Of a DNA stretch of 64,000 nucleotides, positions 12,601-22,904 are shown in pieces. A program made the translations under genes and the position numbers. How positions within the stretch are numbered: the first letter of the stretch is position 1; each line of letters starts with the position of its first letter. The notes below the pieces were generated by a model. It ran no database searches, was not told the origin of the DNA, and saw only the letters and a list, made by a program, of their open reading frames with translations. Source of the stretch: Undaria pinnatifida (Eukaryota > Sar > Phaeophyceae > Laminariales > Alariaceae); NCBI GenBank assembly GCA_012845835.1, contig JABAKD010000009.1, positions 14,106,274-14,170,273 of the forward strand. Direction: 5' to 3'.

Positions 12601-14814
12601 GCGACGCTTCGCCCCCGACCCCCCCTCCCCCTAATATATATATAATAGTTAGCCTCGGTTGGCACCGACGCTGTAAAAAGATGTATGCATATTGGGGTTG
12701 GCGTTGGTTGACAACGACGCTGTAAACATGCCAATCACTGCGTGAGCTAGACAACCAGGGTACCCTTTTTTTCCTGTTTTTTTTGGCGGTCACCATGACG
12801 GTTATCGAGTAAGATCATATTGTGTGGGGTGAAGAACCCTAACTCCGCACAAGGGTAATGATCGCATCACGTAGTGTGAATATGGTAAGGCACCCACGAG
12901 GCAGTTACATAGCAATACGCATTGCTGTCTCTGGAGTGGCCACACCAGAAAACAAAGTATAAGTCATTGCCGCTGTCATCCATAAGCAAGAAAGTACGCA
13001 CAAAGTGCCGAAGTCCGTTTTACGTGCGGTTCTTGGAAATATGCAGTTCACCCTTCATGCCACTCGCCGAACACCTCACGGCGATTCGCGCGTGGTGCGA
13101 GCAATGTCTGCCTGGTTGGTGGAAACCCGACGTGCTCCGTCGCGGCATGGTAGGGATGCGACGGTCTTATGGTCATACGACTACGGCCATGCACAAACTG
13201 AATGCACCCACCCCCCCCCCCTCAGGGCTTACGCCACGTCAAACTTAACAGTATCAGGTACGTACATTTGGCGTGACGCGTTTCGCTTGCGGATTGGGAG
13301 GGTCAAAAATAAGCGGCTTCCGCAGTATGCCTGACGTATACCAGGAAAACACACACCTGGCACCTGGTACGGTTTAGCCTGGTCTCCCATTGTGACGAGA
13401 AAATGCGTTTGGCTCTCGGCAACTGCCAAGCGTGCCCGTGTGCATATAAAAGCTTCAACAAAACGACAACAAAACACGTCAACATCCGCAACCACAGCCA
13501 CAACAGGGCACAACACAACTGCGCCATCAAAAAAGGGACCATGAAACAAACGCGACGACAACAACAGCGACAGCGACAGCCACAGCGACAGCGACAACAC
13601 CGACACCAACACCAACACCAACACCAACACCAACACCAACACCAACACAAACACAAACACCAACAACAACACAAACACAAACACAAACACCAACACCAAC
13701 ACCAACAGAGGCGGCATCGGCTCCTGCAGCCCCGACCCACAGTCAACGTCAACGCCGCCCACTCGCCCGCACCAACCTCACGCAGGTGGCGGCCAGCAAC
13801 GAGCTACTGCAAGAAAAATGACAAAGGGGACCTCTTACCAAGATGTACGCCCCCCACGACCTAACGAGCTACAAGGAGAAATACACAATGGGGTCTCTAT
13901 CGATACCTCTGCCCCCAAAACCTCAGGCGCATTGTGGCCACTTCGAATCCCCGGCAAGCCAATCGAAAAAAAAAAAAAAACGCCTCCCACCCCAACCCAT
14001 GACCCCGGCCCGTCTTTCCCTCCACGAGGCAAGTCCCCAATAGAAGATTCAAAATTCACTGCACCCTTAGGTGCACGCCGCTGGCAGCGCTAGACTTCCA
14101 AGTACCCAAGTACTGTCATACGCCCCCGACCCCCGCCCCCTGCATCCACCCACCGTCGTCGCTGCTCCTCCAGAGCCGCCGCGTGCGCTCGCATGTCGTG
14201 GGGCGCGCCGAAGGAATTCATCTGTTGTTGTACAACTTGTTCCAAGTTGAACGGTAGGTTGAACTGCCGTGGGCAGTGGGCAGGGCCGGGGTCAAACACA
14301 TATACAGACAAAAAAAAACGAACAAAGGAAAAACAAGCCGACAAAGCAAGATCAACATAGCAAGGAAACAACCAACACCAAACTCAGGATAGAGCACAAT
14401 AAAAAGCGCAATACAGCAAGCAAGCGGGCGAGCCAGCGAGATAACTACAGCAAGCGAGCGAGCAAGCAAGCACGGGAAAGACAGCAAAATGTAAAGACAG
14501 CAAACAAGCAAGCAACAAGAACAAAAACAACGCAAGCCGGCAAGCAAGAACCAAACAAGAGCAAACGACAGCAAAAAAATACCAGATCGAAGCAATCTAA
14601 AACAATACGAAGCAAAGCCAACCCAACCAAAGCGATCAAGATCAAACCCAACCAAAACAAACCAGACCAAACCAAATCAGACCATATCAGAGAAAAGCAA
14701 AAAAATAAAGCAAAAAAATAAACTCACGTCGGGCGGCACCCCCCAACCTTGTCTGGGCCACCAGTTCCCCTGTCCTTGCTGTCCTTGTGGCGATGGCGAA
14801 CCCGATCTGTTCAT
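1504..14814 (-). CDS. RING-H2 protein with three ARMET/SAP-like repeats, probable E3 ubiquitin ligase (6 exons)
   Basis: Six coding exons join in phase to give 471 residues: 14814-14728, 14263-14122, 9492-9385, 8398-8238, 4821-4732 and 2331-1504. All have GT donors and AG acceptors. The RING-H2 domain spans about residues 88-128, with metal ligands C88, C91, C106, H108, H111, C114, C125 and C128. Three repeats follow at about residues 160-196, 214-246 and 426-462, each with the core GCLEK, a D three residues later, and hydrophobic-R-x-(I/V). This is the pattern of the SAP-like C-terminal domain of ARMET/MANF proteins. A Gly-rich linker (about 255-415) separates repeats 2 and 3. RING-H2 domains normally recruit E2 enzymes for ubiquitin transfer; the substrate is unknown, and the repeats may bind it. 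No membrane segment or signal peptide is evident. The exon 2/3 junction is the least certain because exon 2 has several possible donors, and only the one chosen keeps frame with a good acceptor. Confidence 0.83.
4404..4450 (+). repeat. (GCAG)n microsatellite
   Basis: About eleven GGCA/GCAG tetramers in intron 5 of the RING-H2 gene. Confidence 0.9.
4732..4821 (-). CDS. RING-H2 gene, exon 5 (ARMET-like repeat 1)
   Basis: Thirty codons in phase 0, from the acceptor ttcgccag to the donor ACG|gtaagc. They encode IRNLARAQNVDIAGCLEK and then ADIVRCIVNSGT. Joined to SLSIPQ from exon 4, the spacing matches the two repeats in exon 6, which supports both the splice and the repeat call. Confidence 0.85.
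7017..7180 (-). mobile_element. Small TIR element carrying telomere-like hexamers, copy 1
   Basis: The ends CCGCTTTTTCGAGAAAATGG and CCATCGTCTCGAAAAAGTGG form inverted repeats. The interior contains ACCCTAACCCTA. Same family as 29715 and 29935, in reverse orientation. Lies in intron 4 of the RING-H2 gene. Confidence 0.7.
7372..7519. mobile_element. Foldback (hairpin) element
   Basis: Two arms of about 74 bp, CTGGAAAACCGTTTTTGGGG ... and ... CCCCAAAAAGGGTTTCCAG, pair across the centre AAAGGGGTTAACCCCTTT. Single-arm relatives lie near 7882-7975 and 35268-35345. Lies in intron 4 of the RING-H2 gene. Non-coding. Confidence 0.75.
8238..8398 (-). CDS. RING-H2 gene, exon 4 (second half of the RING)
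   Basis: The acceptor cgtgcag is followed by AG, which completes the Glu codon, then CVWEWLELHCTCPVCR with the last three ligands. The joined sequence FHREC gives the exact H-x2-C spacing of a RING-H2. A basic stretch (RRVRMRGRRPRYRRR) follows. The exon ends SLSIPQ|gtgacg, and those last residues form the first strand of ARMET-like repeat 1. Confidence 0.87.
8915..9000 (+). repeat. MS(I/F)D...LTA peptide cassette
   Basis: CGCAGCTTTGCAAAG precedes an ATG at 8936 that reads MSIDPNFVELTADAVINSDY. Member of the dispersed cassette family, here on the plus strand in intron 3 of the RING-H2 gene. Confidence 0.7.
9385..9492 (-). CDS. RING-H2 gene, exon 3 (first half of the RING)
   Basis: Encodes HDLAEESNRSCSVC, then a 14-residue loop and CAHIFHR, which carry the first five metal ligands. 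The donor CGAG|gtgggt splits a Glu codon. The acceptor lies about 40 bp from a long ATC microsatellite in intron 2. Confidence 0.85.
9534..9694 (+). repeat. (ATC)n microsatellite
   Basis: About 160 bp of CAT/ATC units with a few interruptions. It lies about 40 bp from the 3' splice site of RING-H2 exon 3 (on the minus strand it reads as GAT repeats upstream of the acceptor). Confidence 0.95.
10037..10415 (+). repeat. Three-unit satellite (about 127-131 bp)
   Basis: Units share GATAGACG(A/T)AGCACT, TTTTCCGATACCGAGACTCC and GTATACCTGGGCCACGCG. Diverged single copies lie near 3765-3920, 6490-6725 and 7640-7745. Lies in intron 2 of the RING-H2 gene. Confidence 0.85.
13555..13710 (+). repeat. CACCAA/CACAAA hexamer microsatellite
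   Basis: ACACCAACACCA and ACACAAACACAA runs preceded by ACAGCGACAGCC units. Lies in intron 2 of the RING-H2 gene. Confidence 0.9.
14122..14263 (-). CDS. RING-H2 gene, exon 2
   Basis: The acceptor ccacggcag is followed by FNLPFNLEQVVQQQMNSF and a charged helix ending EEQRRRWVDAGGGG. The donor used is ggggc|gtatga, giving phase 1. Other GT donors exist (for example just after the Trp codon), but only this one joins in frame to the RING exon through the acceptor atcgcag. Intron 2 (14121-9493, 4.6 kb) is filled with repeats. Confidence 0.65.
14728..14814 (-). CDS. RING-H2 gene, exon 1 (start codon)
   Basis: Starts MNRSGSPSPQG and is rich in Gln, Gly and Pro (29 codons, phase 0). It ends GAC|gtgagt, a strong donor. 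The ATG lies just downstream of a GGCAC-rich minisatellite. The reading frame stays open further upstream, but only as repeat-derived Cys/Ala sequence, so this Met is preferred. Intron 1 (14727-14264) is made largely of AAGC/AACC-type low-complexity sequence. Confidence 0.72.
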
Positions 14815-14934
14815 GACATGTTCGTTTGTTCGGCACAACGTCGTCAGGGCAGGCACCGAAGCAACAGTACCGCACACAACAGCACGAAAGAGCGTAGCGC
14901 GACATTGCAGCATGACACAACACAATATGGCACG

Positions 14935-15060
14935 GCAAAACCCCGCCCCGCCCAGCGCCGCCCAGCCTAGCCCAACACAGTCGAGCACGGCCCAGCACAG
15001 TCTAGCCCAGCCCGGCACGGCGCAGCACAGCACGGCACGGCACGGCATGGCACAGCGGCA
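14935..15060 (+). repeat. GGCAC/AGCCC minisatellite upstream of the RING-H2 start
   Basis: CCCAGC, GGCACGGCAC and CAGCACAG units lie about 120-250 bp upstream of the start codon at 14814, in the probable promoter or 5' UTR. Confidence 0.8.
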
Positions 15061-15950
15061 GATGTACTACTCCATATGTTGAGTTTCGCTGCTCGCTGCT
15101 GGTCTGGGGCAGTTTTTCATTAATCATAACAGCAGTACACACTCATTCTGGCTGCATGGGAGGGACACAGCACCACACAGGACAGCAAAGATGAATGTCG
15201 AATTTGCCAGTCGCTGATGGTCTGGGCCACTTTGTCGATGCATCACAAAACCCGTACGCATTCTCGCTGTACGAGCGGCCTTTTACAACGAGCGCCAAGA
15301 TTCGTCTCCAAGTGTGTTTAATACGGTGCATACGCGTTCCAGTTTTTTTTTTTTTTGCTCATCCTTTCTATTGTCTTCCCACTTTTCTTTCGCCGTCCCT
15401 CCCTTGTCGCAACCCAGATCAGGGGATCTCTTAAGCAGGCCCTCCTCCCCCCTCCCCACGACGGTATGCGTCTTCGTTTTTATTGCGAGAAGACTCCAGC
15501 CAGTTCTTCCCTTGTCGACTCGCATCGGATTGCACCTATCCACGCTGCTAAGCGCTCTCAGCCAGTACCCGGGGACCCAACCCGATTGCTATGAACATAC
15601 TTGGGCATACAGGTACCTGGGTATAGACACATGTAAAAATATCTCGACGAGTAATTCGTCTTGGAATCGCTCGTACAGGCCCTGCTTGGCTCTCAACGCT
15701 CCACCCGGAAGACGCCTGTCCAAGCCCTCTTCTCAAAGAACCTTCCCGGCGGCGGTCTTTGGGTTCCTTGATTTCTTCGCCACACTCGTGTTCTTCGGGA
15801 CCGCCTCTACACTAACTTTAAGACAAAATATCCACCACTGCTTCAAGACAGATATTCCAACATCAGTTTCAAGATGAATTGTTCCAGACTAAAATGAATA
15901 CATTTTTTCAAAAAGTCGAAAGAAAGCAAAAATGGACCTTCAACACTTGG
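15061..15950. other. Upstream region of the RING-H2 gene, no gene recognised
   Basis: Frames up to 187 codons occur at 15314-15877, but they are Ser/Phe/Leu-rich, lack recognisable domains and end in the tandem TTCAAGACA-type repeats that continue around the TIR family B copies. I treat this as non-coding. Confidence 0.45.
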
Positions 15951-16274
15951 AGCTGTGAGTCGGCATAATCTCACGACTAAAAACTAATCGGTAGGTACCG
16001 GTAGCCAACTAAGTTACTTCAGTCAGCAGGTCGGCTGGTGAAACCAGCTAATGGTCAGTCGTCTTGTCGACTTGGGCCATGCGAGTGAAGCGAGCCAACT
16101 CAGCCTCCCCCGGCCTCAAGGAGGGGGGGCGGGCGCGCAAGCAAGAAAAAAGTGCGCTCCGTATTAAACAATCCTTCCCAAGTCGGACAGTCACCACTTC
16201 CGGAAAACCACTACCTGGTAATAATAATAGTCCGACTCGTTGGTGAGTTAAGTCGTGCCGTCTCACCGCGCTAC
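15951..16274. mobile_element. TIR element family B, copy 1 (diverged)
   Basis: Left AGCTGTGAGTCGGCA and right GCCGTCTCACCGCGCTACC match the ends of the copy at 16661 with mismatches. Shared interior blocks include GGTCGGCTGGTGAAACCAGC-like and CGCTCCGTATTAAACAATCC. No coding sequence. Confidence 0.68.
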
Positions 16275-16660
16275 CGCTTTGTGTGGCCGACGCTAGAATC
16301 TTCACATTTTTCATGAAAATTTGAATCAAACACGTCAGTCACGCGCGAGTTCGACCAATTTAATAAAAAATATTTAAAGGTCGATACTTCCATCTTTGCA
16401 AGCTGCGTGATAGATACTGCGGCCGCGCGTATTTACACGTGTCTTTCTTTGAGGATAGTACGTCTTCGCAAGCTGCGTGGTACTTCGGCCGAGCTTTTTT
16501 ACAGATAAATAAACGTGTTCCTCTTTGAGGGATATATATAATGTATGTCAAAGACTCACGCCACCCCGTGGATGCTGCCGAGGCCAACAACAGGAAAAAA
16601 TTGCCCTCTAGCGTATTTTGTTCCTCCTCAAGTCCCAACGGGAGCCTGATTTTCCGAAGG

Positions 16661-16988
16661 TAGAGCTGTGAGTCTGCAGGATTTCACGACTAGAAAATAA
16701 TCGGTAGGTACCGTTAGCCAACTAAGTGACTCTAATCGGTAAGTCGGCTGGTGAAACCAGCTGATGCGACTTGTCGACTGAAGTCAAGCGAGTGAAGCGA
16801 GCTAAATCAGCCTCGACCGGGGGGGGAAAGGGCGTCCTACAAAAAAAAAAACGCGCTCCGTATTAAACAATCCTTCCTACAAGTATGGAAACCCAATAAG
16901 TCATATAGTTGCACCTCCGGAAAACGAATAACTATTAGTCCGACAAGAGACTAATTGGTGAGTCAAGTCGTGCCGACTCACAGCTCTA
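16661..16988. mobile_element. TIR element family B, copy 2 (328 bp)
   Basis: Starts TAGAGCTGTGAGTC and ends GACTCACAGCTCTA. The outer TA could be a target duplication. It is non-coding and AT/GC mixed, with an A-run in the middle. The tandem ACACTAA/TTCAAGA-type repeats at 15790-15900 and 17090-17350 flank the two copies. Confidence 0.72.
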
Positions 16989-17408
16989 TCAACACTCAAG
17001 TCATAATAAAAAAAGAGCCAAAACTGAGCAAGAGAGCCGTTCCCACACTAAACTCTACATGACAAGTGCCCATTAACAAATTCAAGTAGAAAGACTTTGT
17101 CCAAATACGAAGGTGCTCTTCAGAACCGCCCCTACACCAACTTCAAGACAAAATTTCCTGCACTGACGTCAAGACAATATTAAATCCACACTAAATTTAA
17201 GAGAAACATACCCAGAGAATTTCAAGATATTTTTTCCACACTAAAATCAAAACAATTAAAAAAAATGGATCTTCATACCTCGAGTCAAAATGAAAAAGTC
17301 GAAATTGAACAAGATAGCCGTTCCCACACTAAGTTCAACATAAAAAGTGCCGATAAACAAAATCAACTACAAAAAGTTTGTCCGCATACGTACGTGCACG
17401 TTTTTTTT

Positions 17409-17638
17409 GCACGTATCGTATTATGCTGTTCGTAGACTACAGCAGTGCGCGACAGCATCTACGAATTTCGCAATTAGGCCATTTCTTACACAGTCGAATT
17501 TGTCAGTCGAAAACGTTTATTTTGCACGTATCGTATTATGCTGTTCGTAGACTACAGCAGTGCGCGACAGCATCTACGAATTTCGCAATTAGGCCATTTC
17601 TTACACAGTCGAATTTGTCAGTCGAAAACGGTCGAAAA
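17409..17638 (+). repeat. 115-bp tandem duplication at the left end of TIR copy 1
   Basis: Two near-identical units (TTGCACGTATCGTATTATG ... GTCGAAAACG), offset by exactly 115 bp, contain about 70 bp of flank and the first part of the transposon. Confidence 0.85.
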
Positions 17639-18364
17639 AGGCCGTTTTCGACTGAAGCCCAAATTCGGCTTGCTTACAAGTACACAGTCGAAAAAGGGCT
17701 TTTTCGACTCAACTTTTTCGACTGAATTTTCCGACTGGATCCAGTCGAAAAACTCAGTCGAAAAAGTTCTACACCTGATTTTTGAACCCATCGCATCGCT
17801 CATCCCACCACAAAGCACACACCCACACGCCTACACACCCATACCAGCCAGGTACCACACAGCAGTTCATACAACAGCGCCGACGCTGCCTTGGCTATCA
17901 CTGCTATTGCTTGTCGCCGCAAGTCAGCGTGGCGTACTCCTAGCTGGCGTGTACCACACGACAGCAGTAGCGCGCGTTATCGATGCCATTTCGCCAACAA
18001 CGGCTACGCCTGCTGTAGCTGTAGCTTTGGCGCCTCTCGGCTGAGTGCAACGCCACGAACGTAGCTTTGGCGGTTTTCGGCTAAGCCCAACGCCACTAAC
18101 CCGCTTGGATGAAGGTTCGTCGCGCGCGAAGCACGCGTTGCTCGCCAAGAACGCGCGAACCACAGAGCTGCCAACCGATTTTCGACTGCCATACAGCAGT
18201 ACAGCAGTACTCCTCCCTCACACCAACCGCCTCTAGGAAGAGCACAAAAAACTATAAAATCGACTCGATTGACGATAAAAAGAGGGACCACAAGAATCCA
18301 GTAGAAAGTCCAGTCGACAAGGGCCATTTTCGACTGGCGGCATCCGACTGTGTAAGAAATGGCC
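17592..18364. mobile_element. TIR element family A, copy 1 (TTA target duplication)
   Basis: Left end GGCCATTTCTTACACAGTCG and right end CGACTGTGTAAGAAATGGCC are inverted copies. TTA flanks both sides (17589-17591 and 18365-18367). The subterminal parts carry many copies of CAGTCGAAAA in both orientations. The element is about 773 bp and encodes no transposase. A TTA/TWA target duplication is typical of PIF/Harbinger-type elements. The left 45 bp plus flank are tandemly duplicated (115-bp period), giving a second left end at 17477. Confidence 0.8.
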
Positions 18365-18367
18365 TTA

Positions 18368-19690
18368 CTAATAAGAACTCCAGGATCGAATTTTAGACGA
18401 AAATAAGAACATGGCCTCTTTTGTACTGAAAATAGTATAAAGCACACTCTGCGTTACATACAAGAATTCCAGCCTGGCCAGAAATAAGAGATTCTTAGTT
18501 GGGTGTCGCATACTGCTGTACACGTTCATTTTGCACCTGTTTCTTCTGCCAAAGTCACGATAAAAACACACCCACCCGCAGCCACTACAGCAGTAGCTTG
18601 TTGCCGTCGAGCACATCACAAGGACAGAACAGCAAACTCCAGCACAGAGCACTCAGTCCTCCAAGCATCAAAGCACACGCAGTACGAAGCTGCTGCGCGA
18701 CAACTCAAGCAGTTCAAGTACGAGTAGTCAATAGTTGGCGAGATCTAGCATCATGGTGTCTGCGTCGTCGAACACTTGCAGCTATAGCTGTTTTCCACGA
18801 TTTTTTTTCCATCACGGTCCTTTTTCTTACACGTACGAGTACGAGGTAGGTTTAGGTCACCGCTAGTACGTGCAGCACAACACGTTTATTTACGCGTCTA
18901 TTTGCTTCGAACAACGTGCAACACAGTTAATTACGCATCTGTCTGCTCCCGCTCAAAACACACAACAATCTCACCCAGCTCCTGAGCTAGCATGTTTTGT
19001 CGTCGGCTATGCACTGCAAGCCCAGCACAGCACAGTACAGCACAGCGCAATGCAATCAGCCCAGCACAAGGGAGAAAATCACGAAGTATGTGCCCATTAC
19101 AGCGTGTGACAATGCAAGCAAAATCAGCCAGGGTTGCCGAGACCCATCACGTCGTCGAGCATCTTCTACAGATCGTTGCGTCTTCAAAGCGAGCCAAAAC
19201 ATCGAAATATGTCCTGTCAAAAAACACACACAACCACAACCAGCGGTTATGCATGAGTAGCTGATGATGCGCGAAGGACTTGCCTCTATTTCGACCTCAT
19301 TCAGATAAAACACCACTGCTCCTCTCTCCGCGTCCTTTCTCTTCGGTACGGATGATGCGATTTATGCGTGAATGCGGCGCCCGGGATATTTTCCTGGAGG
19401 GTGAAGCTCCTGGCATTTGCAAGTCGTAAGTTGCACCAAATCATGGACCTGTGTCCACTACACGTTTCGATCTATTTTGAGCTAGCATAGCGGGCGTATG
19501 CCGCCCGCGGAGCGAAGCGCCTTGTACACCCTAGTACACAAAATACACTATTGCTGCGATAGTTGTATGCATTGTTGCCTGCAAAAAAAGTACCCGAGGC
19601 GTTACAGATCATGTTTTTGAGAGCCTAATCAATTAGGAAACCATTTTCCCCCTCGTCTCTGCTTCGTATAATGCCCCTGACGTACCTGGT
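18368..19690. other. Intergenic, no gene recognised
   Basis: Short frames only. Several ACAGCAGTA-type motifs and a CAGCACAG run near 19020-19060. Confidence 0.45.
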
Positions 19691-19699
19691 ATAGCCCTT

Positions 19700-19965
19700 C
19701 CCCCCCCCCCCCCCCCCCCCCCCCCGCTCCCTCTTGTTCGTTCAAACCCGGGCCCCCGTTCTTAAAAACTCCGCCCTCCCCTCAGCGGTTATTCGACTTA
19801 CAGGATTCACTTGATATACTGATGCATTTCCTTCCACAGTTGTCAGATTTTGTCCCCCTCAAAAACGGGTTTTATAGTTTCCGCGCACAGACTGACTAAC
19901 ACCACCCTGTTGACCCTGATAGCTACACTGCCTGTAGTTGCAAGGGGAGTCGCCGACGGAATAAT
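19700..19965 (+). repeat. C-run / GTTGACCCTG repeat family, copy 1
   Basis: A poly-C run, then TTATTCGACTTACAGGATTC, TTTTATAGTTTCCGCGCACA and CTGTTGACCCTGATAGC. The peptide cassette at 20018 follows directly. The same module order is seen at 39350-39650 and inverted at 50340-50790. Confidence 0.75.
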
Positions 19966-19984
19966 AACACACACCCAGCAATAC

Positions 19985-20070
19985 GCGCGATCAGAGTATC
20001 ACACACAGCTTGCAAATATGAGTTTCGACAAAATCATCGATCTCACAGCTGAAGTGCACTTTTATTTTTA
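19985..20070 (+). repeat. MS(I/F)D...LTA peptide cassette
   Basis: ATACGCGCGATCAGAGTATC and ACAGCTTGCAAAT precede an ATG at 20018 reading MSFDKIIDLTAEVHFYF. Confidence 0.72.
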
Positions 20071-20350
20071 TAATAATACATCGTGTACCTGGTACCAGTT
20101 ATGTATCATGTTGTATCAGGTACGTGCAACACAACAATATCTCAATGTCCTTCATGGGGACATTGGTCAGTCACTGAAAGTCTCGGCTTGATACACACCA
20201 GGTATTGGTACATTAGTACCACTTGTGCCTCATTACATACTAATACCTGGTATGTGCAACAGAACAATATCCCAATGTCCTTGATCCTGGGACACAGTGG
20301 TTCGTTCAGTCACTGAATGATGGCTTCGGCCTGATATACACCAGGTATAT
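20040..20350 (+). repeat. Two-unit tandem repeat with TACCWGGTA sites
   Basis: GTGCAACA(C/G)AACAATATC, CAATGTCCTT and CAGTCACTGAA, then TGATA(C/T)ACACCAGGTAT, occur twice about 155 bp apart. Confidence 0.75.
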
Positions 20351-22900
20351 ATTCTGTGTACTGGATATCTGGCACGTGATACCACTACGATATTGTTTAC
20401 TGATTACCGATTTAGGTACTATACCCAGCAGGTATTGCGTTACTTCCTATACACAAGGCCCACTACCTCCCGCGCACCTTCATCCTTGCGCTCATGGTAC
20501 AGTGTCAACAAGAGTATACCATGAATACCAGCCAAAACAAGTACTGATGATATGATATCACATCGTGCTCGTCAAGAGGGAGGGCCGGGTTTGTTACCCA
20601 CACACCATGCACTACTGCTGTCGGCGCAGTTGATTAGAGGACTCATGAAGGGGGTTGCAGCCTTTTGGGCAGTTTTTGGGCCCGACGTTTTCCGGCCTGT
20701 TCAGCCCCTCAAGAGAGAAACCACAGGTTCGTCCTGGCACTATTTACGAGCATGTTTATTTTAGGACTGCAGCACTAGCGCATACAAGCGTTGGTCGGGT
20801 TGCGCGACTGAACGCCTTCCGAGTCATGGTTCGGGTGATGATGTTGATATTGAGCTAGCTCCTCATGATAGGAGCTCAAAAACTTCTCAGGAAGTTCTGC
20901 TGCACCCCTACCGTGGAACGATTTGTGGTCGCCAGGGGAAAACCGGCATACATCCCCGGGTTTTCCATTCTGGTATAGAAGCGTACTACCTGGTAGCTGG
21001 TAGCCCCTTACGGGGTTCAGAGGGGGGGAGAAAGCCTGAAAATTATTGCCGATTACGGCATCGACCACACCAAGCAGTCCGACCTCCCCGGGTAGGGCAG
21101 GGTAGGGCGTAGAGTGTGAGTCCCAACTACAACGCAAGAAACTGAACCACATACAAACACACGCGTGTATGTACAGTAGCATGGGTGACGCTTGCACTGC
21201 CGCGTGCTCCTCCTAACCTCCTCACAGCCATAGCATCGAACTCGTCTTTTCTCTTGAGGGGTTTGTTTAAAACACTGGGTGGGTACCCCAAAAAACGTTC
21301 CAAAGATACCGGTAGATACGACTGATATGCATTCAAAGCATTCCTGTTCGAGATGAGGTTGGCTGCAGATACGACAGATTTGTATCTGCAAGCCTTACCT
21401 TTTCGGGATGTGTGATTCTCTTAAAATCCCGCCATGTCTTACCGCGTGTTGAAAAAGAGGAGGGACAAAACTCTTCGTAAAAACTGAAGGAAAAAACAAT
21501 TAGCCACTCGCGCAAGTAACCCGCCAAGAAACACCTTCGACCAGCCCAGACCAGTTTATAGCTCACTCGACATCTACCCCATCTCGGTGACCCGCGCTTG
21601 CCCTCGGGGAGCGAGTCGGGGGGGGGAGTGAACTCATAATCATCTATGGTCCAAGTCTTAATATCATTAGACCAGAAACCTTCGCAACGGAGAGCGTCGG
21701 GACGGAAAGCGTCGGGGTTTCACCGACCAGGTCAAACATTTGCTTGGACCAAGGCGAGCGCGTGGAGCGGGGGGTCTTTCCGGCGATGTAGGGCTGGACT
21801 CAACAGAACGGAGCGATTACTTTCTGTGCCTAACCCTGCCCCAACGTAGCTGGACTCAACAGAAAGGAGCGATCACTTCTTGTACCTACCCCTGCCTAAC
21901 GTATTGTATGTATAGGCTGGGTTTGTGGCAGCACAGCGTTTGGGGTGTGTCTGCTACAACGCATTGCTGATTCAATTCGCGCACGTCGTATCGTAACACG
22001 GAGTACTTGCGGGCTCCTCTCAATGAAGTGTGCGCGGAGGCAGATCGACACCGTCGCGGAAAGCTGACACGTGCCGCCGGGATAGAGACGACGATCACTC
22101 AGGGAGTAAGCTGGAATAGGCAGCGAGAAGAACTGAAGATCGATCGTCGACGAGCGGGGGTGGGCTTGATCGAACCGTTGCCGCGCAAGATCTTGTTTAG
22201 CTAGACACAAACGGGATAGGCGCTATGACGGAGGGTATATTTTTAGGCTGAACCCCGAAATCTCTAGCCAGTACGATATGCACCGGCAATGTCAGCAGCC
22301 GGTACCCTCGATACGGGCAGTTCAAAAAATTGTTCTCCGACACGAGCGCAGCATGAAACAAGCCGTACTGCTGCCTGCTCACGATCGTCCCTGGCATAAT
22401 TTAGGTCGCTAAGCCTAGGTCCCAACAGGGAAAAGGTACCTGTAGTCCACACATAACGTCAAGGAGGGAGGAGTTGTGTCAGCGTTTCCTACTCCTCGTG
22501 GTTTAACTAGCTTCAGCCGTTTTCGCTACGGCGTGTGCTATACGCCATTGATTGGGGCAGCACTTCCGTTTACAATTTCTCGCTTTCGCTCCTCCAGTAC
22601 TTATGATGCGTACTTACAGACAACCAATTCAGGGTACCACAGCAGCGCAGCTGCACCGGCAGTCGCGCCCGGCACTGGTAGCGTTGGCTACAGAAAAATT
22701 TAACACAGCAACGCCTGTAGCCAGTGCAAACATAATACAGAACGTATAGCAGTTCAGCGTACTACTCCTACACACCATAGACGCGTGTGTCGTTTTCGGC
22801 TGCAGCCCGTGCGTGATATGATATACCCTGGGAATACATTCTTTTAAATATGCATATATATACATATACATATATATAAGATCATCCTTTGTTTCAGGGA
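20350..22900. other. Intergenic, no gene recognised
   Basis: A tandem duplication of about 55 bp (GCTGGACTCAACAGAA(C/A)GGA) lies at about 21790-21905. A Cys-containing minus-strand frame (21053-21391) has no zinc-finger spacing I can defend. Confidence 0.4.
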
Positions 22901-22904
22901 TTCG

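Noticed and set aside
13229-13762. Minus-strand Val/Leu-rich frame of 177 codons that looks like membrane segments
   Set aside because: Created by the CACCAA/CACAAA microsatellite in a RING-H2 intron.
21053-21391. Minus-strand frame with several CxxC pairs
   Set aside because: Pairs do not have consistent zinc-finger spacing and there is no related exon nearby.
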